Shown: one piece after another, positions 15,870-24,564 of the stretch | Position numbering within the stretch: position 1 is the first letter of the stretch | How the letters are laid out: every line of letters starts with the position of its first letter | Origin: JAOPZW01 sp036379935 | GTDB taxonomy: Bacteria; Actinomycetota; Thermoleophilia; Solirubrobacterales; Solirubrobacteraceae | Assembly (NCBI GenBank): GCA_036379935.1 | Contig: DASVFT010000036.1 | Coordinates: 1-64,000, forward strand | Length of the DNA stretch: 64,000 nt | Direction of reading: 5' to 3' | Made by a program: the position numbers and the translations under genes | Notes under the pieces: generated by a model | What the model saw: only the letters and a program-made list of their open reading frames with translations | What the model was told of the DNA's origin: nothing | The model's database searches: none

Positions 15870-18424
15870 TCGCCGTCGCCCTCCGCAGCATGGGTCAGCG
15901 CAAGCTTCGCTCGGCGCTGACGGCCGTGGCCATCCTCCTCGGCGTCGCGATGATCGCCGGGACGTACGTCCAGACCGATCAGATCCGCACTGCGTTCGAG
16001 GACATCGAGCAGACCGCGAACGGAGGCGTCGACGCCGACATGGCGCCGCGCACGGCATTCCGCAGCACGTTCGGCTCCAACGATCTGATGGACGAGCGCC
16101 TCGTCGCGCGAGCCTCGCGCGTGCAGGGTGTCGCCGACGTCCAGGGGGAGCTGTTCCAGACCGGCTCGCTGGTGGTCGGACGCAAGATCGTCGAGCCGAA
16201 GTTCGCCCCGGCGATCGTCGTCTCCGCGATGCGGGCGGCCTTCGACCCCCTGCGCCACGTGGCGGGACGGCTCCCCCGAGGACGGGGCGAGGTGCTCGTC
16301 AACCGCAAGCTGGCCGAGGACGAGCACCTCTCGCTTGGCCAGCGCGTCGGCGTGACGACGAGGACCGGCATCCACCGGGTCCGCCTGGTCGGCATCGCCG
16401 AGTACGGCAACGTGGCCTCCATCGGCGGCGCGACGCTGATCGTGGCGCCGCTCGCTGACGTGCAGGCGTGGTACGGGCTCGAAGGCAAGGTCTCGCGGGT
16501 CGTCGCCTCCGCGGCGCCCGGCGTCGCACCCGCCGAGCTGGTCCGCCGCCTTCGGGCGGTGCTCCCGCGCGACGTGGAGATCAAGACCGGCCAGCAGTCG
16601 GCGGCCGACGAGGCGAAGCATGCCAGCGACAGCATCGGCGGCTTCCTCACGCCCGCGCTCCTCGCCTTTTCCGGCGCGGCGCTGCTCGTCGGCGCCTTCA
16701 TCATCTTCAACACCTTCTCCATCTCGGTTGCTCAGCGCAGGCGCGAGTTCGCGCTGCTGCGCTCCCTCGGGGCGACGCGGCGACAGGTGCTCATGGCCGT
16801 CGCGGCCGAGGCGCTGCTGCTCGGCGTCGCCGCGTCTGTCCTGGGCCTGCTCACCGGCCTCGGCTTCGCGCGCGGGCTGGGGGCCCTGTTCGACGCGGCG
16901 GGCTGGGGCATCCCGCGCGGCGCGATGCAGCTTGCACCACGCACGATCGGGGTCGGCTTGACCGTGGGCATCGGCGTCACCCTCGTGGCCGCGCTCGTCC
17001 CGGCCGTGCGGGCCACGCGCGTGCCGCCGGTCGCGGCCATGCGCGACGACGCGCTGGCCGAGGGGGCTCCGCGCAGCCGCCGGCGTCAGATGGCCACGGC
17101 CCTCGTCGGCCTGGCCGGGCTGGGGCTCCTGCTCCAGGGCCTCCTCGGCGGCGGCACCGCGACCAGCCGGCTCACCGCGATGGGCGTCGGCTCGCTGCTC
17201 GTCTTCGTCGGTGTCGCGCTGAGCGCGCGGTACGCCGTGCGCCCGCTTGCGGCCGTCGTCGGTTGGCCACTACAGCGGTTGGGACACGCGACGGGCGAGC
17301 TCGCGCGCGACAACGCCACCCGCAACCCCGCGCGGACCGCGGTCACCGCCTCGGCCCTCATGGTGGGGCTCGCACTCGTGGTCTTCGTGTCGGTCTTCGC
17401 CGCCGGCCTCAAGGACACGCTCAACGGCTCGATCGAGGACCGCCTCAAGGCCGACCTCGTGGTCAGAAGCGACACGATCGCACCGCTGTCGCGGGCCGCC
17501 GGGCCGCGGATCGAGCGCGTGCCGTCCGTCGTGGCGACCGCGCCCCTGTACATCGACCAGGTGCAGGTCGGCGGGCGCAAGGCGAACGCGATCACCGACC
17601 TCGTCACCGGAATCGACCCGCTGGCGCTGCGCGACGGCTACGCCTTCCAGTGGCTCCACGGCTCCGACGCCGATCTGCAGCGCGTCGTCGGCACGAGCGC
17701 GATCGTCGAGGAGCAGTTCGCCAAGGCACACGGCCTCTCCGTCGGCGAGCGCTTCCATGTCACCGGCCCCACCGGCCACACCGCCACGCTGACGGCGATC
17801 GCCGAGTACCGCGACCCCCAGGTGCTGCAGGGCGTCATGGTCGACACGGCCCAGTTCCGGGCGCTCTCGTCGCTGCGCGACCCGCTGGCCTACTTCGTGA
17901 CGCTCGTGCCCGGCACACGCGACGTGGGCGCCGTCCAGCGCGAGGTCAAGGCGGCGCTCGCCGGCTTCCCGTCGGCCAAGGTCCGCACGCGCGCCCAGTA
18001 CGCCGATTACCTGGGCGGCCAGCTCGACCAGATCGTCTACCTCCTCTACGCCCTGCTGGCCATGAGCATCGTGATCTCGATGTTCGGCATCGCCAACAGC
18101 CTGTTCCTCTCCATCCACGAGCGCACGCGCGAGCTCGGCATGCTGCGCGCGATCGGCGCCACGGCCGCTCAGGTGCGGCGGATGATCCGCTACGAGAGCG
18201 TGATCACGTCGCTCATCGGCGGCGTGCTCGGGACGGGCGTGGGGATCCTCTTCGCGTGGCTGACGACGTTCGCGGTCGAGGACCTCGGCGTTGGCTTCAC
18301 CATCCCCGTCGGTCAGCTCGCGGTCTTCCTCGTGCTGGCGGTGGTCGTCGGGGTCATCGGCGCCGTCGCACCGGCGCGTCGCGCGTCGCGCCTGCACATC
18401 CTGGACGCCGTCCACGCCGAGTGA
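15866..18424 (+). CDS. FtsX/MacB-type ABC permease, fused double permease
   Basis: An 852-residue membrane protein with an N-terminal helix, a large periplasmic-type domain (about 45-260), three helices of a first FtsX domain (about 260-400), a second helix and soluble domain (about 490-700), and a final FtsX triplet (about 720-845). The ELGMLRAIGAT and EFALLRSLGAT segments preceding helices are typical FtsX signatures in both halves. It is thus two half-permeases in one chain, common in actinobacteria. The substrate is unknown. The start overlaps the ATPase gene by 4 bp. Confidence 0.9.
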   Translation: MIAVALRSMGQRKLRSALTAVAILLGVAMIAGTYVQTDQIRTAFEDIEQTANGGVDADMAPRTAFRSTFGSNDLMDERLVARASRVQGVADVQGELFQTGSLVVGRKIVEPKFAPAIVVSAMRAAFDPLRHVAGRLPRGRGEVLVNRKLAEDEHLSLGQRVGVTTRTGIHRVRLVGIAEYGNVASIGGATLIVAPLADVQAWYGLEGKVSRVVASAAPGVAPAELVRRLRAVLPRDVEIKTGQQSAADEAKHASDSIGGFLTPALLAFSGAALLVGAFIIFNTFSISVAQRRREFALLRSLGATRRQVLMAVAAEALLLGVAASVLGLLTGLGFARGLGALFDAAGWGIPRGAMQLAPRTIGVGLTVGIGVTLVAALVPAVRATRVPPVAAMRDDALAEGAPRSRRRQMATALVGLAGLGLLLQGLLGGGTATSRLTAMGVGSLLVFVGVALSARYAVRPLAAVVGWPLQRLGHATGELARDNATRNPARTAVTASALMVGLALVVFVSVFAAGLKDTLNGSIEDRLKADLVVRSDTIAPLSRAAGPRIERVPSVVATAPLYIDQVQVGGRKANAITDLVTGIDPLALRDGYAFQWLHGSDADLQRVVGTSAIVEEQFAKAHGLSVGERFHVTGPTGHTATLTAIAEYRDPQVLQGVMVDTAQFRALSSLRDPLAYFVTLVPGTRDVGAVQREVKAALAGFPSAKVRTRAQYADYLGGQLDQIVYLLYALLAMSIVISMFGIANSLFLSIHERTRELGMLRAIGATAAQVRRMIRYESVITSLIGGVLGTGVGILFAWLTTFAVEDLGVGFTIPVGQLAVFLVLAVVVGVIGAVAPARRASRLHILDAVHAE

Positions 18425-18576
18425 GCGCGAGGCGGTCCAGGCCGCGAGGCGCGCTCAGCTGGCGATGTCGAGCCGCGCGGGTGCGAGGCTCGCGCGCCGG
18501 CGGACCGGCAGTGACGCGAGGATCCCATGGCCGCGGGGCAGGTCGCCGATCTCGACCCTGGCCCGTGCTACGACCA

Positions 18577-19815
18577 TCAGCCCGGCGGGACCGGATCGCC
18601 GTCGAGCACGCCGCGGACCGAGCGCACCAGTCGTCTGGCGTCGACCGAGACCGCGACGAGCTTGGCCCCCGGCAGATGCTCGGGCGTGAGGGGCGCGCCG
18701 GCGCGCTCGACCAGATAGGGCGAGAGATGACGGCCCACGATCTTGGCGGGCGGCCACCAGCGCAGGGACGCGGGCCGCTCGGCGGTCCCGGGCGCGCCGC
18801 CGCTGAGCGCTGCCTCCACGTAGGCAAGCTCGGCCTGGGTGAAGAGGACGCCCTGGATGACGGGCTCGAAGGGGTGAGCGACGATCGGCAGCCCGAGGTC
18901 CTCCAGCATGGCCTCGGCTGCGGCGTCGGCCTGCTGGGCGGCCAGTCCTCCGTGCTTGAACGGGAAGTCGGCGCCGTCGCCGGCGGCGTGGACATGGGCC
19001 AGGCCCTTCACGCGCCCGTGCTCGTCGACGGGTATGAAGTCCTCTTCGTCGCGCGGGACGCCTTGCAGGCGACGCCCGAGCACGCGCGGGAGCGCGACGA
19101 CGTGCTCCGCTTGGAGTCGCCGTCCGTCGGCGAGCTCGAGCATCCCCGCGCGCGCGGCGACGGGCGTCGAACTCGTCGCGAGCTCGACGCCGTGGCGGGA
19201 CAGGAGGTCGCACACGAACTCGCTGGCCTCCGCGCCGAAGAGCGACAGCGGCGTTGCTTCGGGGGTCACCAGCTTGACCTCGGTCGGCGCGCCCCGCTGT
19301 CGCAGCTCAGCGGCGCTCAGGAGCGCGAGCTCGTAGACCGGCAGAGGCCACGATGCGCCGGAGGGCGCCGCGAACGCGAGGCTCCTCGGCTGTGCATCGA
19401 GGAGCTCGCGCACGGCACGACCATCACGCGCACCGCGGAAGGTCAGCGCCCCGTCGACGGCGTCGGCGGTGTGCCCTCCGGCCGCGATGAGCAGCGTGTC
19501 GTAGCGAAGCTCGTGGCCGGCGCCGGTCACCGCGACGCGGGGTCGTTGCGCGACCGCCGCGAGCGCATCGTTGACGAGCTCGAGGCCCTGATCGGCGGCG
19601 AATCTCCTCAACGACATGCTCCATCGGGCGACGCCGCGAAACGGCTCGAGGACCGAGAGCGGACGATAGTCGAATCGCTCGGTGGGGGTCAGGAGGACGA
19701 TGTCGAGGCCGGCCGCGCTCAGGTGATGGCGCAACGCCAGGCACGCCTCGAGCGCGGCCACGCCGCCGCCCGCGACGACGACGCGCGGCTTCTTGGTTCC
19801 GGACGTCGAGGTCAT
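18577..19815 (-). CDS. FAD-dependent pyridine-nucleotide oxidoreductase (NDH-2/SQR-like), paralogue 3
   Basis: A 412-residue sister of the proteins at 8925 and 10211. It shares VVVAGGGVAALEACLAL, the WPLPVYELALL block, AAGDGADFPFKHGGLAAQQADAAAEAM and WWPPAKIVGRHLSPYL. Here the N-terminal motif reads GGGVAALE, with Ala in place of the third motif Gly. It is divergent from the stress-like protein at 19945 with a 129-bp control region holding a 19-bp palindrome. The 150 bp between its stop and the ABC permease hold nothing I recognise. Confidence 0.78.
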   Translation of the reverse strand: MTSTSGTKKPRVVVAGGGVAALEACLALRHHLSAAGLDIVLLTPTERFDYRPLSVLEPFRGVARWSMSLRRFAADQGLELVNDALAAVAQRPRVAVTGAGHELRYDTLLIAAGGHTADAVDGALTFRGARDGRAVRELLDAQPRSLAFAAPSGASWPLPVYELALLSAAELRQRGAPTEVKLVTPEATPLSLFGAEASEFVCDLLSRHGVELATSSTPVAARAGMLELADGRRLQAEHVVALPRVLGRRLQGVPRDEEDFIPVDEHGRVKGLAHVHAAGDGADFPFKHGGLAAQQADAAAEAMLEDLGLPIVAHPFEPVIQGVLFTQAELAYVEAALSGGAPGTAERPASLRWWPPAKIVGRHLSPYLVERAGAPLTPEHLPGAKLVAVSVDARRLVRSVRGVLDGDPVPPG

Positions 19816-19830
19816 GGACGCATCTTCAAC

Positions 19831-19849
19831 TGGGGAGGGGCCCTCCCCA
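19831..19849. promoter_or_regulatory. 19-bp palindrome between divergent genes
   Basis: TGGGGAGGG-G-CCCTCCCCA has perfect 9-bp arms around one central base. It sits 15 bp upstream of the flavoprotein start at 19815 and about 95 bp upstream of the Usp-like gene at 19945. It could be an operator or a transcript-end hairpin; no second copy was seen. Confidence 0.4.
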
Positions 19850-19944
19850 TCGGTGCTGGCACGCGAGATCGCTTCGGGTTTGCCACAGTCGCCTCACCTC
19901 TGCGCACGGATGGCGGCTCTCGGGCACCGGTCTACGGTGGGTCG

Positions 19945-20703
19945 ATGTTCGCTGCCGTCCTCGTCGCTCTCGCCGGCCAGGCCGAGGGTCGCGATGCTGT
20001 GGTCCTCGGCGCGCAGCTGGCGAGCGCGGACGGAACGCTCGTCGTGGCTCACGTCATGGCGACATTGGCGGTCCCGCTGACCGGGGGGCGCGAGGCGACG
20101 GCCAGGCGGCGCGAGCTCCTGCGCGATGCCGGCGAGGAGATCTACGCGACGCTCGGCCCGGATCCGCGGGTGCGCTACCTGCCGCTGTCGGGCGCGCCCT
20201 TCCCCGAAGCGGTGAGCGCGCTGGCGCGCCGCGGTCGGTTCGACGTCGTGGTCGTCGGTCAGAACATGCTCAGCTCCGAGCCCGGCACGCGCCAGCTCCT
20301 CGCCGCCGCCGCGTGTCCGGTGGCGGTGGCGCCGCACGGACACCGATTCGTCCGCGACTTCGCACCGGCTCGCATCACCGTCTCGTGCGGACCTCCCGGT
20401 CCGGCCGACGGCGCCGTGCTCCTGGCCGCGGCGATCGCCGAGCGGGTGGGTGCCAGCATGCGACTGATCGGGCTCGGGGACGAGGTCGCCGACGAGTGGC
20501 TGGCGCACGCGCAGGGTCTCGCGCCGCAGGCGGCGGCCATACGTGTCGCCGGCCGCGGGCCGGCGGCGCTCGTGGCCGCCACGCGCGCGGACGTGGATCT
20601 TCTCGTGCTCGGCGCTGCTGACGACGAGGTCCTGCGTCAGGCCGCGTGCCCGGTGCTCGTCGCCCCGATGCCCGCGCGCGATACGCGCCCCGTAGCCGCC
20701 TAG
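19945..20703 (+). CDS. Degenerate tandem Usp-like protein
   Basis: A 252-residue protein with the strand-helix pattern of two UspA domains (FAAVLVALAGQAEGRDAVVLGAQLA at the start; ITVSCG...GAVLLAAAIAERVGA at the second), but both nucleotide-binding motifs are eroded: the first reads GQNMLSSEPGTRQLL and the second is shortened to GAADDEVLRQAACPV. It may have lost ATP binding and serve as a partner or scaffold for the canonical copies at 690 and 7865. It lies 25 bp upstream of the histidine kinase and is probably co-transcribed with it. Confidence 0.72.
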   Translation: MFAAVLVALAGQAEGRDAVVLGAQLASADGTLVVAHVMATLAVPLTGGREATARRRELLRDAGEEIYATLGPDPRVRYLPLSGAPFPEAVSALARRGRFDVVVVGQNMLSSEPGTRQLLAAAACPVAVAPHGHRFVRDFAPARITVSCGPPGPADGAVLLAAAIAERVGASMRLIGLGDEVADEWLAHAQGLAPQAAAIRVAGRGPAALVAATRADVDLLVLGAADDEVLRQAACPVLVAPMPARDTRPVAA

Positions 20704-20728
20704 GCTCGACGCTAAGCTCGCGTCGACC

Positions 20729-22396
20729 ATGTCGTCCATCGACAGCCTGGACGGGCACCGGCTCGCGCGACTCATCGATGCCGGCCGTGGGCTCCTCTCC
20801 GAGCTCGACCTCGAAACCGTCCTCGACCGGCTGCTCGAGACCGCCGCCGAGCTCACCGCCGCTCGCTACGCCGCGCTCGGCATCCTCGACGACGATCACA
20901 GCGAGCTCGCGCGGTTCCTCACGCGGGGCATCGACGAGGACACCCATCGCACGATCGGCGATCTGCCGCGCGGCCGCGGCATTCTCGGGGTGCTCATCGA
21001 AGACCCGCGTCCGCTGCGCCTGGAGGACGTGGGCGAGCACCCCCGTTCATTCGGCTTCCCTCTGGGGCACCCGCCGATGAGGACGTTCCTGGGTGTCCCG
21101 ATCCTGATCCGCGGTCAGGCGTGGGGGAACCTCTACCTCACCGAGAAGGCTGGTGGCCAAGCGTTCGGGCCTCAGGACGAGGAGGCGGTGATCGTCCTTG
21201 CCGACTGGGCGGCGATCGCCATCGAGAACGCCCGGCTCTATCGCGATGTCGCGGCTCGCCGCGAGGAGCTCGAGCGTGCCGTGCGAGGACTCGAGGCTAC
21301 CGCCGCCATCGCACGCGCGGTGGGGGGCGAGACCGAGCTGGAACGGATCCTCGAGCTCGTGGTCAAGCGCGGACGGGCGCTCGTCGACGCGCACGACGTG
21401 CTCATCATGCTGCGCGACGGCGACGAGCTCGTCATCGCGGCCGGCGCAGGTCACGTGTCCGTCGGCGAGAGAGTGCGTCTCCCATTGTCGGGTTCGACCG
21501 CCGGAGCGGTCCTGGCCGAGCGCCGCTCTCGGCGCATCGCCGACGCGAAGCACGACTTGCGCGTCTCGCCCGAACGGCTGGGCGTCGGCGGTGCCTCGAC
21601 CGCGCTTCTGGTGCCCCTGGTCTATCGGGGCCAAAGCCTCGGCGTCCTGGCCGCCTTCGATCGCCTCGGAGGCGATGGCGCGTTCACGCGCGACGACGAG
21701 CAGCTCCTGGAGGCCTTCGCGGCACAGGCGGCGACGGCGGTGGCCACCGCCAAGTCGGTGGAGGCCGACCGCCGCCGCCGGTCGCTGGCCGCGGCGGAGG
21801 CCGAGCGCCATCGCTGGGCGCGTGAGCTGCACGACGAGACGCTCCAGGCACTGGGCGGCCTCAAGCTGCTCCTGTCCAGCGCCGCGCGACTCGACGATCC
21901 GCAGGCGATGCGCTCCACGATGCGCGAAGCCACCGAACAGCTCACCCTAGACATCGCGTCGCTGCGGTCGCTCATCGCCGAGTTGCGCCCCCCGGCCCTC
22001 GATCAACTCGGGCTGGCGCCCGCGCTCATCTCGCTTGCACAGCGAACGGCGACCGGCACGGGGCTCGACGTCCGCACCGAGATCGAGCTGCCGGAGGACC
22101 GTCGGCTGGGGCCGGAGGTCGAGACCACGGTCTATCGCATCGTGCAGGAGTCGCTGACCAACGTGGTCAAGCACGCGCGTGCCTCCGCCGTGGTCCTCAC
22201 GGTCCACGCCGACGGATCGCAGATGGAGGTCTCCGTGGCGGATGACGGGGCAGGATTCGAGCCCGAGGCTGCGGCCACCACCGGCTTCGGCCTCGCCGGG
22301 ATGCGCGAGCGTGCGGAGCTGGCAGGGGGTGAGCTCAGCGTGGTTCGGGGCACCGAGAGCGGGACGCTCGTCCGCGCGCGGCTGCCGCTGGGCTGA
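20729..22396 (+). CDS. DosS/DevS-like GAF-GAF histidine kinase, candidate heme sensor
   Basis: A 555-residue soluble kinase: GAF-A (about 20-175), GAF-B (about 190-350), HisKA_3 dimerisation helix with phospho-His368 in ARELHDETLQ, and a HATPase domain with N-box QESLTNVVKHA, DDGAGF and GLAGMRERA. GAF-A closely follows mycobacterial DosS. His114 in the HPPM motif and Tyr136 in NLYLTE are 22 residues apart, exactly as the DosS heme ligand His149 and pocket Tyr171. It may therefore sense O2, NO, CO or redox state through heme. There are no membrane helices. The partner regulator is encoded convergently at 22402. Confidence 0.9.
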   Translation: MSSIDSLDGHRLARLIDAGRGLLSELDLETVLDRLLETAAELTAARYAALGILDDDHSELARFLTRGIDEDTHRTIGDLPRGRGILGVLIEDPRPLRLEDVGEHPRSFGFPLGHPPMRTFLGVPILIRGQAWGNLYLTEKAGGQAFGPQDEEAVIVLADWAAIAIENARLYRDVAARREELERAVRGLEATAAIARAVGGETELERILELVVKRGRALVDAHDVLIMLRDGDELVIAAGAGHVSVGERVRLPLSGSTAGAVLAERRSRRIADAKHDLRVSPERLGVGGASTALLVPLVYRGQSLGVLAAFDRLGGDGAFTRDDEQLLEAFAAQAATAVATAKSVEADRRRRSLAAAEAERHRWARELHDETLQALGGLKLLLSSAARLDDPQAMRSTMREATEQLTLDIASLRSLIAELRPPALDQLGLAPALISLAQRTATGTGLDVRTEIELPEDRRLGPEVETTVYRIVQESLTNVVKHARASAVVLTVHADGSQMEVSVADDGAGFEPEAAATTGFGLAGMRERAELAGGELSVVRGTESGTLVRARLPLG

Positions 22397-22401
22397 GCCG
22401 G

Positions 22402-23061
22402 CTACTCCGCGGACACGAACCCGTGATCGAGCGCGTACCGAACGAGCTCCGCGCGCGTGGAGCGGCCGAGCTTCTGCTGGATGTGCGCTCGGTGCGACTC
22501 GACGGTGCGGACCGAGAGGTAGAGCTCCTGGGCGATCTCGGCGTTCGTGTGACCGAGGGCGATCAGGCGCAGGACCTCGACCTCGCGCTCGGTGAGGTCG
22601 TCCGGCGGGCCGGATGGCTCCGGCGGAGCGGCTGCGAGGATCGCTCCCACCCGCGGGTTGAGATACGTCCCGCCCTCGGCCACGCGGCGCACCGCGTCGA
22701 CGAGCTCGTCGTCGGCGGCTTCCTTGAGCACGTAGCCGGCGGCCCCGGCGCGCAGGGCCCGGCGCGCGAACTCGGGGTCCTCCTGCATGGTCAGGATGAC
22801 GACCTGCGTGGCGGGGGAGACCTCCTGCACGCGCGGGATGGCGTCGAGCGAGCTCAGCTCGCCGGGCATGTTGAGATCGAGCACGAGCACGCGTGGCTTG
22901 TGGCCCAGGACGGTTCGCAGCGCGGCATCGGCGTCGCCCGCTTCGGACACGACCTGGAAGCCGTCCTCGCGCTCGAGGACTAGGCGCAGTCCCGCGCGCA
23001 CGACGGCGTGGTCGTCAGCCAGGACGATGGTGATGGGCTTCGCGTCGGCACTCACAAGCAC
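22402..23061 (-). CDS. NarL/DosR-type response regulator
   Basis: A 219-residue two-domain regulator. The receiver has ADD acidic residues at 15-17, phospho-Asp62 in VLVLDLNMPG and Lys113 in GYVLKEA; a LuxR-type helix-turn-helix covers about 155-215 (LTEREVEVLRLIALGHTNAEIAQELYLSVRTVESH). The start is GTG at 23061, with a second GTG two codons on. Its stop faces the kinase stop with 5 bp between them, an uncommon convergent layout for a kinase-regulator pair. It may bind the TGCGG-N5-CCGCA sites seen upstream of nearby genes. Confidence 0.92.
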   Translation of the reverse strand: MLVSADAKPITIVLADDHAVVRAGLRLVLEREDGFQVVSEAGDADAALRTVLGHKPRVLVLDLNMPGELSSLDAIPRVQEVSPATQVVILTMQEDPEFARRALRAGAAGYVLKEAADDELVDAVRRVAEGGTYLNPRVGAILAAAPPEPSGPPDDLTEREVEVLRLIALGHTNAEIAQELYLSVRTVESHRAHIQQKLGRSTRAELVRYALDHGFVSAE

Positions 23062-23556
23062 ACAATCTCAGAGCCGCGGCCGTCGGTCACCTCGGAGCCG
23101 GGCGACTCTGCGGCTCGCTCAGCTGGTTAGGACTACCGCGCCACGCTGCGCCTTGGGTTCGCCGCAGGCGCCCCGGCGCCCCTGACGCCACAGCTCCAAC
23201 GCCGCCTGCGCGCAGCCGGCGCCTGGCCTTCGCGCTAGCCGAGGCCGCGCTGCGGGCGAAGCGAGCGCCGGACCACGGTCGCCGACCGGATCCGGCGCCC
23301 CGCCACGCCTGGCTGCGCCGAGGCCTCGGGTGGGCTGGAGGAGAGACGCCCATCCGACCGGAGCGCAACGCGCCTGGGGTGGGTCAAGCCCCGCGGCGAC
23401 AGCCAGTCAAGCAGCCGTTTTCCGCCCGGCGCGTGACGATCCCGAGAAGCTCGCCCGGCCTTCATGGCGACGGCGGCGGCTCGAGCTTGCCATAGGCGGA
23501 AGGCCATGGCGTCGCCGCCTGGCATCGTCGAAGGCTATAGTCGCCGGCGGGTCACG
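23062..23556. other. Intergenic stretch before the LysR gene
   Basis: Nearly 500 bp without a convincing gene. It contains GC-rich short inverted repeats and a D-arm-like string at about 23116-23133, but no closed tRNA fold. The right end carries the LysR promoter region with GGCTATAG. Confidence 0.5.
23533..23540 (+). promoter_or_regulatory. GGCTATAG motif upstream of LysR
   Basis: GGCTATAG lies 16 bp before the LysR ATG. The same 8-mer occurs at 32421-32428 and inverted at 32446-32453 in the divergent promoter of the dioxygenase and transporter operons. AT-rich 8-mers are rare in this DNA, so a shared LysR binding element or -10-like sequence is plausible. Confidence 0.45.
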
Positions 23557-24564
23557 ATGGGCATCGATCGGCGCATCACGCTGCACAAGCTCGAGGTCTT
23601 CGAGCTCGTCGTGGAGCTGGGCGGGGTGAGCCGTGCGGCGGACCGGCTCTACGTCGCCCAGCCCGTCGTCACGGCCCACATCCGCTCGCTCGAGCAGCGC
23701 CTGGGGACGACGCTCTTCTATCGCGAGGGCGGCCGGATGCATCTGACCGAGGGCGGGCGCTCGGTGCACGCGTGGGCGTCGGACCTGCTGCGCCGCACGC
23801 GCGAGCTCTCACGCGACCTCGACGGGCTCTCCGACGGGACGCAGGGCAGCGTGGTCATCGGCTCGAGCATGTCGATCGGCAGCTACTCGCTGCCGCCGCT
23901 GCTGAGCCGCTTTCGCGAGCAGCGCCCGCTGGTCGACATCGTGCTGAACATCCTCGACACCGAGCACGCGATGGCCGACACCGAGGCCGGCGAGAACGAC
24001 TTCGCGGTGGTGGTCGCCGAGACCGATCCGGTCAGCCGGGGGCTGCGGGCGGAGAAGCTGGGCGACGACGAGCTCGTCGTCGTGGCCGCTCCGAACGGCG
24101 AGCCCGCCGGCAGCCGGATCACGGTGTCCGAGCTGGCGGAGCTGTCGTTCGTCGAGGCGCCCCAGAAGCTCCTGCGCCAGCAGTTCGTCGATCACCGGCT
24201 GCAGCAGATCGGCGTGCGCGAGCGGAAGGTCTCGATCCAGCTCGGCCACCCCGAGGCGATGAAGCGCGCCACGGCGGCGGGGCTCGGCGTGGCGGTGCTG
24301 TTCCGCAGCGCCGTGCGCGCCGAGCTCGCCACGGGCGAGCTGCGCGAGATCCAGGTTGAGGACGTGAGCCTGATGGGCCCGATCTACCTGGTCTACCGCA
24401 AGGACAAGCTCTTCTCGGCCGTCCACCGCGATCTGATCGAGACGATCCGCGAGGAGTTCGCCGTCGAGCACGGGCTGGAAGCGGCGACGGCCGGCGCGGC
24501 TCGGGCCTCCGGCGCGGCTCAGGCCTCCGGCGCGGCTCAGGCGTCCAAGCGCCGCACGAGGTAG
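23557..24564 (+). CDS. LysR-family regulator of the aromatic operon (inferred)
   Basis: A 335-residue regulator. Winged HTH at about 8-70 (LGGVSRAADRLYVAQPVVTAHIRSLEQRLG), then an effector domain ending near 300. The C-terminus carries a short Ala/Gly/Ser tail made of three copies of a six-residue unit. The ATG at 23557 fits the MGIDRRITLHKLEVFELV start; an in-frame upstream extension is Arg/Ala-rich and unlikely. It converges on the aldolase gene, overlapping it by 28 bp. Position and the shared GGCTATAG motif suggest it regulates the 24.5-32.3 kb operon. Confidence 0.9.
   Translation: MGIDRRITLHKLEVFELVVELGGVSRAADRLYVAQPVVTAHIRSLEQRLGTTLFYREGGRMHLTEGGRSVHAWASDLLRRTRELSRDLDGLSDGTQGSVVIGSSMSIGSYSLPPLLSRFREQRPLVDIVLNILDTEHAMADTEAGENDFAVVVAETDPVSRGLRAEKLGDDELVVVAAPNGEPAGSRITVSELAELSFVEAPQKLLRQQFVDHRLQQIGVRERKVSIQLGHPEAMKRATAAGLGVAVLFRSAVRAELATGELREIQVEDVSLMGPIYLVYRKDKLFSAVHRDLIETIREEFAVEHGLEAATAGAARASGAAQASGAAQASKRRTR
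24493..24546 (+). repeat. Three tandem 18-bp repeats at the end of the LysR gene
   Basis: Units at 24493-24510, 24511-24528 and 24529-24546 differ at two positions and encode GAARAS, GAAQAS, GAAQAS. The third unit covers the overlapping stop region of the convergent aldolase gene, so repeat expansion would change both protein ends. Confidence 0.85.

Noticed and set aside
23116..23175. tRNA-like string GCTCAGCTGGTTAG followed by GGGTTCG
   Set aside because: D-arm and T-loop words are present, but no anticodon arm or acceptor stem can be closed around them; taken as chance or a worn fragment.
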